Below are positions 15,227 through 23,035 of a DNA stretch of 33,053 bases, piece after piece; the first letter of the stretch is position 1; every line of letters begins with the position of its first letter. Below the pieces are notes generated by a model that was not told the DNA's origin, ran no database searches, and saw only the letters and a program-made list of their open reading frames with translations. The position numbers were made by a program, and so were the translations under genes. The stretch comes from DASQVO01 sp035640715 (GTDB lineage Bacteria; Actinomycetota; Actinomycetes; Streptosporangiales; Streptosporangiaceae): NCBI GenBank assembly GCA_035640715.1, contig DASQVO010000413.1, positions 1 through 33,053 on the forward strand, in the 5' to 3' direction.

Positions 15227-16638
15227 CGACCTTCGCCACCGACATCCAGCTTGTCTATGTGCTCGCCGCGGCCTGCTTCGTCGTCGGCCTGCACCTGATG
15301 AACTCCCCCGCTACGGCGCGGCGCGGCAACCAGGTCTCGACGGCCGGCATGGTGATCGCGATCGCCGCGACGCTGGTCCTGCTGATCCATAACGGTACCG
15401 TGACGGCGGCTGGCTGGATCGTCCTGGTTCTCGGCGCGCTAGCCGGCTCCGCTGTTGGGCTCTGGTCGGCCCGGACAGTGCAGATGACCGCCATGCCGCA
15501 GCTCGTGTCGATGTTCAACGCGGTCGGCGGCGGCGCGGCGGCGCTCGTGGCCGTCCACGACTACATCCACGCCGAGAGCCTGCCGGGCGGAGTGCTCGGC
15601 ACCACCACCGTGGCGACCGTACTGGACGTGATCATCGGCTCGGTGACGTTCTCCGGGTCGATCATCGCGGCCGGGAAGCTCCAGGGACTGATCCCTGGCC
15701 AGCCGATCATCTTCCGCGGCGGCCGGGCGGTCAACATCGCGCTGGGCGTCATCATCATCGGCACGGCGGCGTTCATGTTCGCCACCGCTAGCCTGCCGGC
15801 GTTGCTCCTGCTTGTGCTCGCCTCGCTCGCGTTCGGCGTGATGATGGTCCTGCCGATTGGCGGGGCCGACATGCCCGTCGTCATCTCCCTGCTGAACGCC
15901 TTCACCGGCACGGCGGTGGCGATGGCGGGCATTGTGATCAACAACTGGGCCCTGATCATCGCCGGCGCCCTCGTCGGCGCCTCCGGTGGGATCCTCACCA
16001 AGCTGATGGCCGACGCGATGAACCGGTCGCTGGCGAACATCATCGTCGGCGGGTTCGGCACCGGCGATGCAGCCGCCGTCGTCGCGGGCCCGGGCGGGGA
16101 CGCCCAAGTCCGGTCGATCGCGGCCGACGACGCGGCCATCCAGCTCGCCTACGCGGCCAAGGTCATCATCGTTCCCGGCTACGGCCTGGCCGCCGCCCAG
16201 GCGCAGCACGCGGTGGCCGAGCTGGCCGGCATCCTGGAGTCGCGCGGCATCGAGGTCAGCTACGCGATCCACCCCGTCGCGGGCCGGATGCCGGGCCACA
16301 TGAACGTGCTGCTGGCCGAGGCGAACGTGCCCTACCCGCAGCTGAAGGAGATGGAGGAGATCAACCCGGAGTTCCCCCGCACGGACGTCGCGCTGGTGAT
16401 CGGGGCCAACGACGTCACCAACCCCGCCGCCCGGCGCGCCGGGACCGCCATCTCCGGCATGCCGATCCTCGACGTGGACCAGGCGAAGAGCATCATCGTG
16501 ATCAAGCGCTCCATGGGCCACGGCTACGCGGGCATCGACAACGAGCTCTACGCCGACCCGAAGACCAGCATGTACTTCGCCGACGCCAAGACCGCCCTCG
16601 CCGACCTGACCGCCGCCGTCAAGACTCTGGTGGGATAG
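15223..16638 (+). CDS. pntB: NAD(P) transhydrogenase beta subunit
   Basis: PntB carries most of the transmembrane helices and the NADP(H)-binding domain III. In the 471-residue product, about eight to nine hydrophobic segments fill residues 1-285. Domain III starts near AAKVIIVPGYGLAAAQAQHAVAEL (about 307-330) and contains HPVAGRMPGHMNVLLAEA, ALVIGANDVTNPAA and the end segment KRSMGHGYAGIDN. All are classical NADP-domain marks. It is the last gene of the pntAA-pntAB-pntB operon; a convergent transporter relic lies 48 bases further on. Confidence 0.96.
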   Translation: MTTFATDIQLVYVLAAACFVVGLHLMNSPATARRGNQVSTAGMVIAIAATLVLLIHNGTVTAAGWIVLVLGALAGSAVGLWSARTVQMTAMPQLVSMFNAVGGGAAALVAVHDYIHAESLPGGVLGTTTVATVLDVIIGSVTFSGSIIAAGKLQGLIPGQPIIFRGGRAVNIALGVIIIGTAAFMFATASLPALLLLVLASLAFGVMMVLPIGGADMPVVISLLNAFTGTAVAMAGIVINNWALIIAGALVGASGGILTKLMADAMNRSLANIIVGGFGTGDAAAVVAGPGGDAQVRSIAADDAAIQLAYAAKVIIVPGYGLAAAQAQHAVAELAGILESRGIEVSYAIHPVAGRMPGHMNVLLAEANVPYPQLKEMEEINPEFPRTDVALVIGANDVTNPAARRAGTAISGMPILDVDQAKSIIVIKRSMGHGYAGIDNELYADPKTSMYFADAKTALADLTAAVKTLVG

Positions 16639-16686
16639 GGGCCCGGCACGGCTCACAGGAACGTCGGCCGCGGTCATCGGCGCCGG

Positions 16687-17240
16687 CTAGGCGAGGGTCA
16701 CGGTGATGGCACCGGTCTGGCCGGACGGCTCGGGCATCCACCGCATGGCGATGGCCATCGCGGCGGCGCAGCCCGCGATGGTGAGGAACAGCACATGGGT
16801 GTCACCGCCGTCAAAGGCGAAGATCGAGGTGAAGACCAGGCCGCCGACGTTGCGTAAGCACCGGCCATCCCGGCGATCTGGCCGCCGGACCGCCTGTTCA
16901 CCAGCGGCACCATGGCATAGACCGCGCCATTGCCGCCTTGGATGAAGACTGAGGCCAGGGCGACCAGGCATACGCCCATCCACAATTTCCAGCCGGAGTC
17001 CATCCGCGCCAACGCGAGGAAGGCGATCACCGCCCCGGCCAGCAGAACCAGCAACGCCGTCCGCCGTCTGGGCAACGCGTCGGACAGCAGGCCACCGAAC
17101 GGCCTGGTGATGAGGTTGGTGAAGGCGAAGGCGCTGCCCGCCGCCGCGGCCATGGCGACGCCGAGGTGGAAGGTGCTGGCGAAGTAGGCCGGCAACAGCG
17201 ACACGGCGGCCAGCTCGGTCCCGAAGGTCACAGACCTCAC
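16687..17240 (-). pseudogene. truncated, frameshifted NarK-type MFS transporter
   Basis: The minus strand encodes the C-terminal half of a nitrate/nitrite-porter-like MFS protein. One frame runs FGTELAAVSLLPAYF, ITRPFGGLLSDALPRRR, then GGNGAVYAMVPLVNRRSGGQIAGMAGAY; a second frame continues NVGGLVFTSIFAFDGGDTH to the end. Joining them needs one extra G in the codons for AYGNVGG, so one base is missing near 16853. The N-terminal half (about 200 or more residues) is absent: recognisable homology begins near 17235, only 49 bases from the GH65 stop. Both lesions indicate a dead gene. A sequencing error could explain the frameshift but not the truncation. Confidence 0.8.
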
Positions 17241-17288
17241 GTGTGAGGCGTCATCGGGAATTTCACATGATCATGGAAAATCGGCGAC

Positions 17289-19643
17289 CTAATGGCGGTC
17301 GATCGGCTCGCGGCCTGGCGGCTGGTGGGGCCGGGGGCCGGCGATGATCGGCGGGATCTTGCGCTGGGTCGGCTTGCTGTTGAGATCCAGGCGCTCCCCG
17401 TGGTGGAAAATCACCAGCGGCTCGCCATCGAGTAGCTCGTAGGTGGCCTCGCGTCCGGCGACCGTCACGCGAAGCAGGCGTCCCCGGTACCGGAGGTGGA
17501 ACCTCAGCCGCGAGATGCCGCCCGGCAGGCGCGGGCTGAAGGTGAGCGTTCCCCGCTCCGCCCGCATTCCGCCGAACCCCTGGACCAGCGCCATCCACGC
17601 GCCGGCCAGCGAGGCCATGTGCATGCCGTCGCGGGTATTGCGTTCCACGTCACGAAGGTCCATCAGAGCAGCCTCGGCGAGGTACTCATGCGCCAGGTCC
17701 AGCTGGCCGACCTCCGCGGCCATCACCGCCTGGGTGCAGGCCGATAGCGATGAGTCACGCACAGTCAGCGGCTCGTAGTAGGCAAAGTTCCGCGCCTTCT
17801 GCTCCGCCGTGAACGCGTCGCCACACAGCTGCATGGCGAGCACGAGGTCAGCCTGCTTGACGACCTGCTTCCGGTAAAGGTCGAAGTAGGGGTAGTAGAG
17901 CAGGAGCGGATAATGGCTGGCCGGGGTGCGGGCAAAGTCCCAGAGCGCGTGCTGGGTGAACCCCTCATGCTGCGGATGCACGCCCAGGCGGTCATCGTAC
18001 GGGATCATCATGGCGTTGGCGGCGTCGCGCCAGGACGCCGCCTCCTCGGTGGAGACGCCGTAGGCCTTCGCGACCTCCTCACCGTACTTCTCCGCCACAT
18101 CGGCGGCGGCCGCCAGGTTCCGCTGGGCCATCAGGTTGGTGAAGACGTTGTTGTCCTTCACGGCGCTGTACTCGTCGGGGCCGGTCACCCCGTCAATGCG
18201 GAACCGGCCCTCGGCGTCGTGATGGCCCAGGCTGCGCCACAGCCGCGCGGTCTCCACGAGGATTTCGGCCCCGACTTCGCGCTCGAATTCCGTGTCGTCG
18301 GTGGCGTCGATGTATTGCAGCACCGCGTTCGCGATGTCCGCGTTGATGTGGAACGCGGCGGTGCCCGCCGGCCAGTATCCCGAGGTCTCCTGGCCTCGTA
18401 TCGTCCGCCACGGGAACGCCACGCCTCGAAGGCCCAGGTCGGTGGCGCGATCCCGGGCCTGCGGCAGGACGGAGTGGCGCCAGCGGAGGACGTCCGCGGC
18501 GGCTGAGGGCCGGGTGTAGGTCAGGACCGGCAGTACGAAGGTTTCCGTGTCCCAGAAGGTGTGCCCGTCGTACCCCGGCCCGGTCAGGCCCTTGGCCGCG
18601 ATGGGGCGGTTCTCGGCGCGGGCTCCCGACTGCAGGACGTGGAACAGCGCGAACCGCACCGCCTGCTGGATCTCCGGGTCACCTTGCACCTCGACATCGG
18701 CGCCGGCCCAGAAGTCGTCGAGGTAGCTCCGCTGCTCAGCGAGTAGCTGGTCCCAGCCAGTGAGCTTGGCGAGCGCGAGCGCGGCCACGACCTGGTCATG
18801 CACCGCCGGGCGGGAGCGCGTCGACGACCAGCCGTAGCCGATGTACTTCACGATCTGAAGCCGCTGCCCCAGCGGCACCTCCGCGGCCACCGTGCAACGG
18901 CCGACGTCCGGATACGCCTCGGTGTGCACCGACATCCGTTCCGGGCCCTTGACCTCATGCTGCATCCCGGCGGCCATGCGCAGGCCGCTGACGCGGGTGC
19001 TGTGCACGAGGACCACCCGGGGCTGCCCGTCGTTGGTGACCACGTATTCCTCGCTGACCAGCGGGGATTCCAGCGCGGCAGCGGCCCGCGGATCCTTGCC
19101 CCCGGCCGGCAGCTGCTCGTTGGCGACGACCTCGGACTGCACGACGAGCCGTAGCGGCCCGTCCACGGGCTCGACGGTGTAGGAGATCGCCGCGATGGCC
19201 CGCTGGGTGAGCGAGACCATGCGCACCGAGGTGATCCGCACCCGCGACCCGGCGGGCGAGGTCCAGTCCACGTGCCGGGTCAGCGTTCCGGCCCGCAGGT
19301 CAAGGACCCGCTCATGTGAATGGAGGGTGCCATAGCGGATGTCGAACGGCTCATCGTCGACAAGGAGCCGGATCAGCTTGCCGTCGGTGACGTTGATGAC
19401 CGTCTGGCCGGACTCCGGGTAACCGTAGCCCGCCTCGGCGTATGGCAGCGGGCGCTGCTCGTAGAAGGAGTTCAGGTAGGTGCCGGGCATCCCGTGCGGC
19501 TCGCCCTCATCGAGATTGCCGCGCAGCCCGATGTGGCCATTGGACAGAGCGAAGACTGATTCGCTCTGCGCGAGCAGGTCCATGTTGAGCGCGGATTCCC
19601 TGAGGCTCCACGGCTCGACCCCGTAAGCGGCCTGCTTGATCAT
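17289..19643 (-). CDS. glycoside hydrolase family 65 protein (probable disaccharide phosphorylase)
   Basis: GH65 enzymes cleave alpha-glucosides such as maltose, trehalose or kojibiose, mostly by phosphorolysis to beta-glucose 1-phosphate. The 784-residue protein has the N-terminal beta-sandwich (ALSNGHIGLRGNLDEGEPHG at about 32-51), a linker, and the (alpha/alpha)6 barrel with FWDTETFVLPVL and the catalytic acid in TGPDEYS (Glu491). KQADLVLAMQL and ASLAGAWMALVQGFGGMR follow, then a C-terminal sheet domain. The upstream phosphoglucomutase would convert the product to glucose 6-phosphate. Length and pairing match mycobacterial Rv3401/Rv3400 as I recall them. The substrate cannot be read from sequence. 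Its ribosome binding site lies in a duplicated segment. Confidence 0.92.
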   Translation of the reverse strand: MIKQAAYGVEPWSLRESALNMDLLAQSESVFALSNGHIGLRGNLDEGEPHGMPGTYLNSFYEQRPLPYAEAGYGYPESGQTVINVTDGKLIRLLVDDEPFDIRYGTLHSHERVLDLRAGTLTRHVDWTSPAGSRVRITSVRMVSLTQRAIAAISYTVEPVDGPLRLVVQSEVVANEQLPAGGKDPRAAAALESPLVSEEYVVTNDGQPRVVLVHSTRVSGLRMAAGMQHEVKGPERMSVHTEAYPDVGRCTVAAEVPLGQRLQIVKYIGYGWSSTRSRPAVHDQVVAALALAKLTGWDQLLAEQRSYLDDFWAGADVEVQGDPEIQQAVRFALFHVLQSGARAENRPIAAKGLTGPGYDGHTFWDTETFVLPVLTYTRPSAAADVLRWRHSVLPQARDRATDLGLRGVAFPWRTIRGQETSGYWPAGTAAFHINADIANAVLQYIDATDDTEFEREVGAEILVETARLWRSLGHHDAEGRFRIDGVTGPDEYSAVKDNNVFTNLMAQRNLAAAADVAEKYGEEVAKAYGVSTEEAASWRDAANAMMIPYDDRLGVHPQHEGFTQHALWDFARTPASHYPLLLYYPYFDLYRKQVVKQADLVLAMQLCGDAFTAEQKARNFAYYEPLTVRDSSLSACTQAVMAAEVGQLDLAHEYLAEAALMDLRDVERNTRDGMHMASLAGAWMALVQGFGGMRAERGTLTFSPRLPGGISRLRFHLRYRGRLLRVTVAGREATYELLDGEPLVIFHHGERLDLNSKPTQRKIPPIIAGPRPHQPPGREPIDRH

Positions 19644-19655
19644 CTCGTTCCCCCT

Positions 19656-19788
19656 CGCGGTAAATCAAAGACTCCGCTAGGTCCTCACGACAATGTCCGC
19701 GCCATGCTTGTTCCCTGCGCGGTAAATTCCCTGCGCGGTAAATCAAGGAGCTCCGCCAGGTCCTTCACGACAATGTCCGCGCCGTGCT
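19656..19788 (-). repeat. imperfect tandem duplication at the phosphoglucomutase end
   Basis: Segments 19656-19708 and 19734-19788 are near-identical direct repeats (offset 78-80), sharing CGCGGTAAATCAA, then CCGC(T/C)AGGTCCT and CACGACAATGTCCGCGCC. The right copy encodes HGADIVVKDLAELLDLPR of the enzyme; the left copy has small deletions that change frame, supplies the stop codon at 19685-19687, and lies just before the GH65 start. A short CGCGGTAAAT motif is also repeated between them (19718-19727). Confidence 0.85.
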
Positions 19789-20476
19789 CGCGGAGCTCCT
19801 CCGCTTGGCCTGCCCTGTCTACTCCGACGACGAGCGCGAAGCCGCCGGCCCGTCCGGCGGCGACACCTGCCAGCGCGTCCTCGAAGACCGCTGCCTGCGA
19901 CGGGCTGACCCCGAGCTCGCAAGCGGCGGTCAGGAACATGTCGGGCGCCGGCTTGCCCGCCAGGTGACGCTGCTGCGCGACAAGGCCGTCGACCCGCGCG
20001 TCGAACAGGTCCGTGATCCGGGCCGCCTCGAGCACCTGGACGGTGTTGGCACTGGACGAGACGATCGCCGTGCGCAGCCCGGCCGCCCGGACCTGCCGGA
20101 TGTAGCGCACCGAGCCCTCGTAGACCTGGACGCCGTCGGTCTGAAGCTTCTCGAGCACCAGGGCATTCTTCTGATTACTCAGCCCGTAGATGGTAGGCGT
20201 GCCCGGCGGGTCATCGGGGCTGCCCTCCGGGAGTTTGATGTCCCGTGACTCGAGGAACGACCGCGTGCCATCCAGCCGCGGCTTACCGTCGACGTATTCG
20301 TCGTATTCACGGACGGGATCGAACGGCACGAACGCCTCGCCGGTCTGCTCGGACCGCTGGCGCAAGAACGTGTCGAACATGGCCTTCCACGCCGCCGCAT
20401 GGACGAGCGCGGTCTGCGTCACCACGCCATCCATATCGAAAAGACAGGCTGACGTTCCCGCGGGGAGTCCGAGCAT
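19685..20476 (-). CDS. beta-phosphoglucomutase family HAD hydrolase
   Basis: The enzyme probably converts beta-glucose 1-phosphate to glucose 6-phosphate. From ATG 20476 (MLGLPAGTSACLFDMDGVV) it has 263 residues. HAD motif I is DMDGV (14-18, nucleophile and acid/base Asp), motif II the SSS at 140-142, motif III Lys175 (GKPAPD) and motif IV FEDALAGV (198-205). The cap region includes GKPRLDGTRSFL (64-75). An upstream in-frame ATG at 20536 would add 20 unconserved residues. The final ~14 residues (EFTAQGTSMARTLS) come from a tandem duplication and are probably not ancestral. It is 41 bases upstream of the GH65 gene, in one operon. Confidence 0.9.
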   Translation of the reverse strand: MLGLPAGTSACLFDMDGVVTQTALVHAAAWKAMFDTFLRQRSEQTGEAFVPFDPVREYDEYVDGKPRLDGTRSFLESRDIKLPEGSPDDPPGTPTIYGLSNQKNALVLEKLQTDGVQVYEGSVRYIRQVRAAGLRTAIVSSSANTVQVLEAARITDLFDARVDGLVAQQRHLAGKPAPDMFLTAACELGVSPSQAAVFEDALAGVAAGRAGGFALVVGVDRAGQAEELREHGADIVVKDLAELLDLPRREFTAQGTSMARTLS

Positions 20477-20722
20477 CGATCCGACCTTCGCTGCTAGCGG
20501 GCCGTACCCATGGCCACACGAGTGCCGGCGCGTCATGCCTGGCCGCCTGTCCGGCGATTTGGCTGGCCACGGGCGGCCTCATTACATCCCGGACCTGAAG
20601 TAGCTGTCTGCATCGTACCGTCGTCTCGGCACGCCCTGGCTCCGCGTGGCCGGTACGGAATCATCGTAGCCGCCGCGCGGGACTGCGGGATCTGGGCCCC
20701 GCTGCACCGCTCCGGCACGCGC

Positions 20723-21001
20723 TCAGGACAGGCCGGGAGCATCGGGCAGGTCAGGCAGGTTGCCGTTCTCGTCGATATCGAACTCGCCGTCCTTGACGCC
20801 GAGGACGAACGCCTCCCACTCGGCCTCGGTGAAATACAGCTTGGGGCCGTCGGGGTCGCTGGAGTTACGCATCACGTAGAGCTTGTCCTCACCGGCCTTG
20901 TGCGGCGCGCCTGACGTGTCGGTGGTGACAATCACCTCGACGCCGCCCTGCTCGTCATCACCCGGCGTGCTCCCGTACTGCACGTTGCCAGAGGATTCCA
21001 T
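20723..21001 (-). CDS. DUF397 domain protein
   Basis: This 92-residue acidic protein contains a DUF397 core at about 44-78 (MRNSSDPDGPKLYFTEAEWEAFVLGVKDGEFD). In actinomycetes such proteins usually sit beside an XRE-type helix-turn-helix gene, and some pairs resemble toxin-antitoxin or developmental regulators. Here no such partner is adjacent: tRNA-Glu is upstream and the phosphoglucomutase gene downstream. The N-terminal ~40 residues are polar and unrecognised. The ATG at 21001 has only a weak ribosome binding site. Its function is unknown. Confidence 0.85.
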   Translation of the reverse strand: MESSGNVQYGSTPGDDEQGGVEVIVTTDTSGAPHKAGEDKLYVMRNSSDPDGPKLYFTEAEWEAFVLGVKDGEFDIDENGNLPDLPDAPGLS

Positions 21002-21116
21002 CCGAGCACCCGCACTTCCCTGTTATCCCGGTGCTGCGTTTGCTGTCTCATGCGCTTGTCAACGGATAGCTGAACCGCTGAGGCCATGCGCCAACGGGCA
21101 CACGATCACCCATGGG

Positions 21117-21189
21117 TAGCCCCGACCGGAGTCGAACCGGCGTTACCGCCTTGAGAGGGCGGCGTCCTAGGCCACTAGACGACGGGGCC
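21117..21189 (-). tRNA. tRNA-Glu (anticodon CTC)
   Basis: The minus strand folds as a 73-base tRNA. The acceptor arm is GGCCCCG with CGGGGCT (first pair G-U, as I recall for other actinobacterial tRNA-Glu). The D-arm includes GTCTAGTGGCCTAGGAC, the anticodon stem is CCGCC/GGCGG around CTCTCAA (anticodon CTC), and the T-loop is TTCGACT. The discriminator is A; CCA is not encoded. gltX, which charges it, is 2 kb away. Confidence 0.96.
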
Positions 21190-21508
21190 ATGCGATGCGA
21201 CCGGCAGCTGCACCGGCCCGCATGGAAGAGCCCTGTGACCTGCCATATCGCGGCTGCCACACGACCCAGCTGACCTGCCGGCGCAGCCGTCGCCCATCTC
21301 GCGCAGCACAGCTCACCGGGAAACATCAGCCGGTGCGTAAGGCTAGCGCACACCGGCCGTCGCGGCAAACGGAGAACTCGCCTCCAGATTTCCCTGCCCT
21401 GGCCCAGAGCGGAAGTTTCCCCACGTGGGGCGGCTTCATTGGCCGCGTTCCCTTATCACCGCCACGAATCCCGTACATATCGGGCGCCGAATGGGGAACC
21501 AAGTAGGC
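21190..21508. other. 319-base gap upstream of tRNA-Glu and the YeaQ/GlsB-like gene
   Basis: No convincing ORF is present. It must hold the divergent promoters of tRNA-Glu (minus) and the small membrane protein (plus), but I see no clear hexamers. A perfect 12-bp palindrome, CCCCACGTGGGG, lies at 21419-21430, about 80 bases before the membrane-protein start, and could be an operator. Confidence 0.4.
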
Positions 21509-21802
21509 ATGATCGCATTCATCATCGTTCTGCTGATCGTCGGGCTCATCGCCGGCGCGATTGCGCGACTGCTTGTGCCCGGCCGTGACCCCATGGGTCT
21601 TCTTGGCACCATCGCCCTCGGCGTCATCGGGTCCTTCATCGGCGGGTTCGTGGAGAACCTGGTCGAGTTCCACACGGTATCCATCAGCCAGTTCCATCCC
21701 ACCGGCATCATCGGCTCGGTGATCGGCGCCATCATCCTGCTGCTCCTGCTGCGCCTCACCGGCCACGAGCGCGGCCACTCGCGTCGGCGCCGCATGTCCT
21801 AG
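21509..21802 (+). CDS. GlsB/YeaQ/YmgE-family small membrane protein
   Basis: This 97-residue protein is of the transglycosylase-associated/YeaQ type, often stress-induced in other bacteria. Three hydrophobic glycine-rich segments are visible: IAFIIVLLIVGLIAGAIA at the N-terminus, GLLGTIALGVIGSFIGG near 30-46, and TGIIGSVIGAIILLLLL near 67-83. A basic tail (RGHSRRRRMS) follows. The family motif ARLLVPGRDPMGLLGT is present. The start could be the ATG at 21509 or the in-frame ATG at 21491 (six residues longer); I prefer 21509 because the hydrophobic segment then begins at residue 2, as in relatives. Confidence 0.88.
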   Translation: MIAFIIVLLIVGLIAGAIARLLVPGRDPMGLLGTIALGVIGSFIGGFVENLVEFHTVSISQFHPTGIIGSVIGAIILLLLLRLTGHERGHSRRRRMS

Positions 21803-21959
21803 CTCAGCCGCAAGCCGGCCGGCCGGCCCGCGAGACGCCAGCACCGTCCAGGCCACCGCCCCCCGCAGCAGCGCAACCAGGAGGAGCGATCCGGTGAATC
21901 GCTCCTGCCTGGATTCCGGCCGCTATATGTCCGTAATGTGCGGGGCGAGGTCGCCCTCG

Positions 21960-22256
21960 TCACGCCCCGGGGTGCTCTGCCAGGTAGCGCTCCAGGGCTT
22001 CGCGCGCCAGCGCGGAGACGGTCTTACCCTCGGCCTTTGCCACCTGCTCGGCTCGCTCCCGCTCGTGGTCGGGAAGGCGGAACGAAACGCGCGGGGAGTG
22101 ACGGCTGGCCCCGGTGAGCGAGGGACGGCCACGGACAGCGCGGAGCGCATGTTCGGCCATCTCTTCGGCGCGCGCCTCAGTGATGCGGTTGCCGTTGCTG
22201 TCAAGTACGACCTCTTCGTCCAGGTCGATGTCACCGGCATCGACGTACTTCGTCAT
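21960..22256 (-). CDS. ribbon-helix-helix-like antitoxin (probable)
   Basis: This 98-residue protein probably binds DNA and neutralises the upstream gene product. The C-terminal part (SPRVSFRLPDHERERAEQVAKAEGKTVSALAREALERYLAEH) has the beta-strand plus two helices of a CopG/RHH fold. The N-terminal part (YVDAGDIDLDEEVVLDSNGNRIT) is acidic and could be the toxin-binding arm. ATG at 22256 overlaps the upstream TGA (ATGA, 22253-22256) and has AGGAG just upstream inside the first gene, so the pair is translationally coupled. Having the antitoxin second resembles HigBA and BrnTA order. Confidence 0.75.
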   Translation of the reverse strand: MTKYVDAGDIDLDEEVVLDSNGNRITEARAEEMAEHALRAVRGRPSLTGASRHSPRVSFRLPDHERERAEQVAKAEGKTVSALAREALERYLAEHPGA

Positions 22257-22498
22257 AGCCGCTCCTGATGCTCGTAGCTGGTTGGCTGGACGTGGATGAT
22301 CAGCATGCAGTCAGGGTTGTCCACGCCGACGATCTCCAGCTCCACGCCCCGGTCATCACGTGCGATCCATACCCACTGGTCGCCGTACTTCTCGGTGGCG
22401 GGGACGAAGACCGGCTCGGCGCTGTTGATCGCAGCCAGCGCGTGCGCCCGGCCGATCCGGTGCTTGCGGGCAGACCGGGCGAACTTGACTGGCTTCAC
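22253..22498 (-). CDS. probable type II toxin partner
   Basis: This 81-residue basic protein begins MKPVKFARSARKHRIGRAHALAAI and continues with strand-rich segments WVWIARDDRGVELEIVGV and CMLIIHVQPTSY. It resembles small actinobacterial proteins encoded next to RHH antitoxins, and its general layout recalls RelE/BrnT-type toxins. I cannot assign catalytic residues. The start is GTG at 22498, which coincides with the predicted start of transcription, so the mRNA would be leaderless. It overlaps the antitoxin gene by four bases. A non-toxin DNA-binding pair is possible. Confidence 0.65.
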   Translation of the reverse strand: MKPVKFARSARKHRIGRAHALAAINSAEPVFVPATEKYGDQWVWIARDDRGVELEIVGVDNPDCMLIIHVQPTSYEHQERL

Positions 22499-22504
22499 CG
22501 CTTC

Positions 22505-22533
22505 ATTATGTCCGACACAAAGACCGGCGTCAA
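22505..22533 (-). promoter_or_regulatory. near-consensus promoter of the toxin-antitoxin operon
   Basis: On the minus strand TTGACG (22533-22528), a 17-base spacer and CATAAT (22510-22505) match the housekeeping consensus at 5 of 6 positions each. Transcription would begin about seven bases later, at or next to the GTG at 22498. Confidence 0.75.
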
Positions 22534-22848
22534 AGCATGTGGGCGGCCGGACGTACCCAGCCGCAGAATCCGCAGAAACCCGCTCTGGCGAGTGTCACGG
22601 CGTGGGGCTGACCCATAGCTGAATAGCCAGGGCTATGCCGAGCAGGCGATCAGCCAGCGCAAGACGGCCGTTGGGCCCCGCATGCGGTGGGCGGCTGCCA
22701 AGGCAGAGCCCGCCGCCGACGCCAGGCCAGCGGCACCGTGAGGCCCGCCTTGACCGCAGTACGGCTCACCTAACTTGGCCACGTATTTGCCCACAGCCAG
22801 CCGCATACGGCCACCGTGAGCCGCGCACAGCTGCAAAGACGACACCAG
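22534..22848. other. 315-base stretch without a recognised gene
   Basis: Between the toxin-antitoxin promoter and the tRNA-Gln hairpin I find no ORF with a ribosome binding site or a known domain. A plus-strand frame near 22627-22742 (SQGYAEQAISQRKTAVGPRM and following) reads like the basic end of a protein but has no start, so it may be a relic. The neighbourhood (tRNA, toxin-antitoxin pair, gene fragments) suggests past insertions and losses. Confidence 0.3.
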
Positions 22849-22877
22849 CCCCTGACCGCGTTTCACCTGGTCAGAGG
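22849..22877 (-). terminator. hairpin downstream of tRNA-Gln
   Basis: CCCCTGACC (22849-22857) and GGTCAGAGG (22869-22877) pair over 9 bp with one mismatch or wobble and an 11-base loop. The structure starts 20 bases past the tRNA-Gln 3' end. There is no T-run. Confidence 0.4.
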
Positions 22878-22897
22878 CTGGTTCTGGCTGGTGCCGG

Positions 22898-22969
22898 CTG
22901 GGGTACCAGGACTCGAACCTAGACTAACGGGGCCAGAACCCGTCGGGCTGCCAATTACCCCATACCCCA
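22898..22969 (-). tRNA. tRNA-Gln (anticodon CTG)
   Basis: The minus strand folds as a 72-base tRNA. The acceptor stem TGGGGTA/TACCCCA is perfect, the anticodon stem is ACGGG/CCCGT around TTCTGGC (anticodon CTG), and the T-arm contains GGTTCGAGTCC. The discriminator is G and CCA is not encoded. Most actinobacteria lack GlnRS, so this tRNA is expected to be charged with Glu by GltX and amidated by GatCAB. Confidence 0.96.
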
Positions 22970-23035
22970 TCGCAGCGGCTCCGGGAAGCCGCTCGCGCCC
23001 ACGCAGTCTAGCCGACTGCGCGACCGGCAGCCAAC

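Noticed and set aside
22534..22969. tRNA-Gln as an integration site of a mobile element
   Set aside because: I looked for a repeat of the tRNA 3' end and for integrase or phage genes in the surrounding sequence and saw neither.
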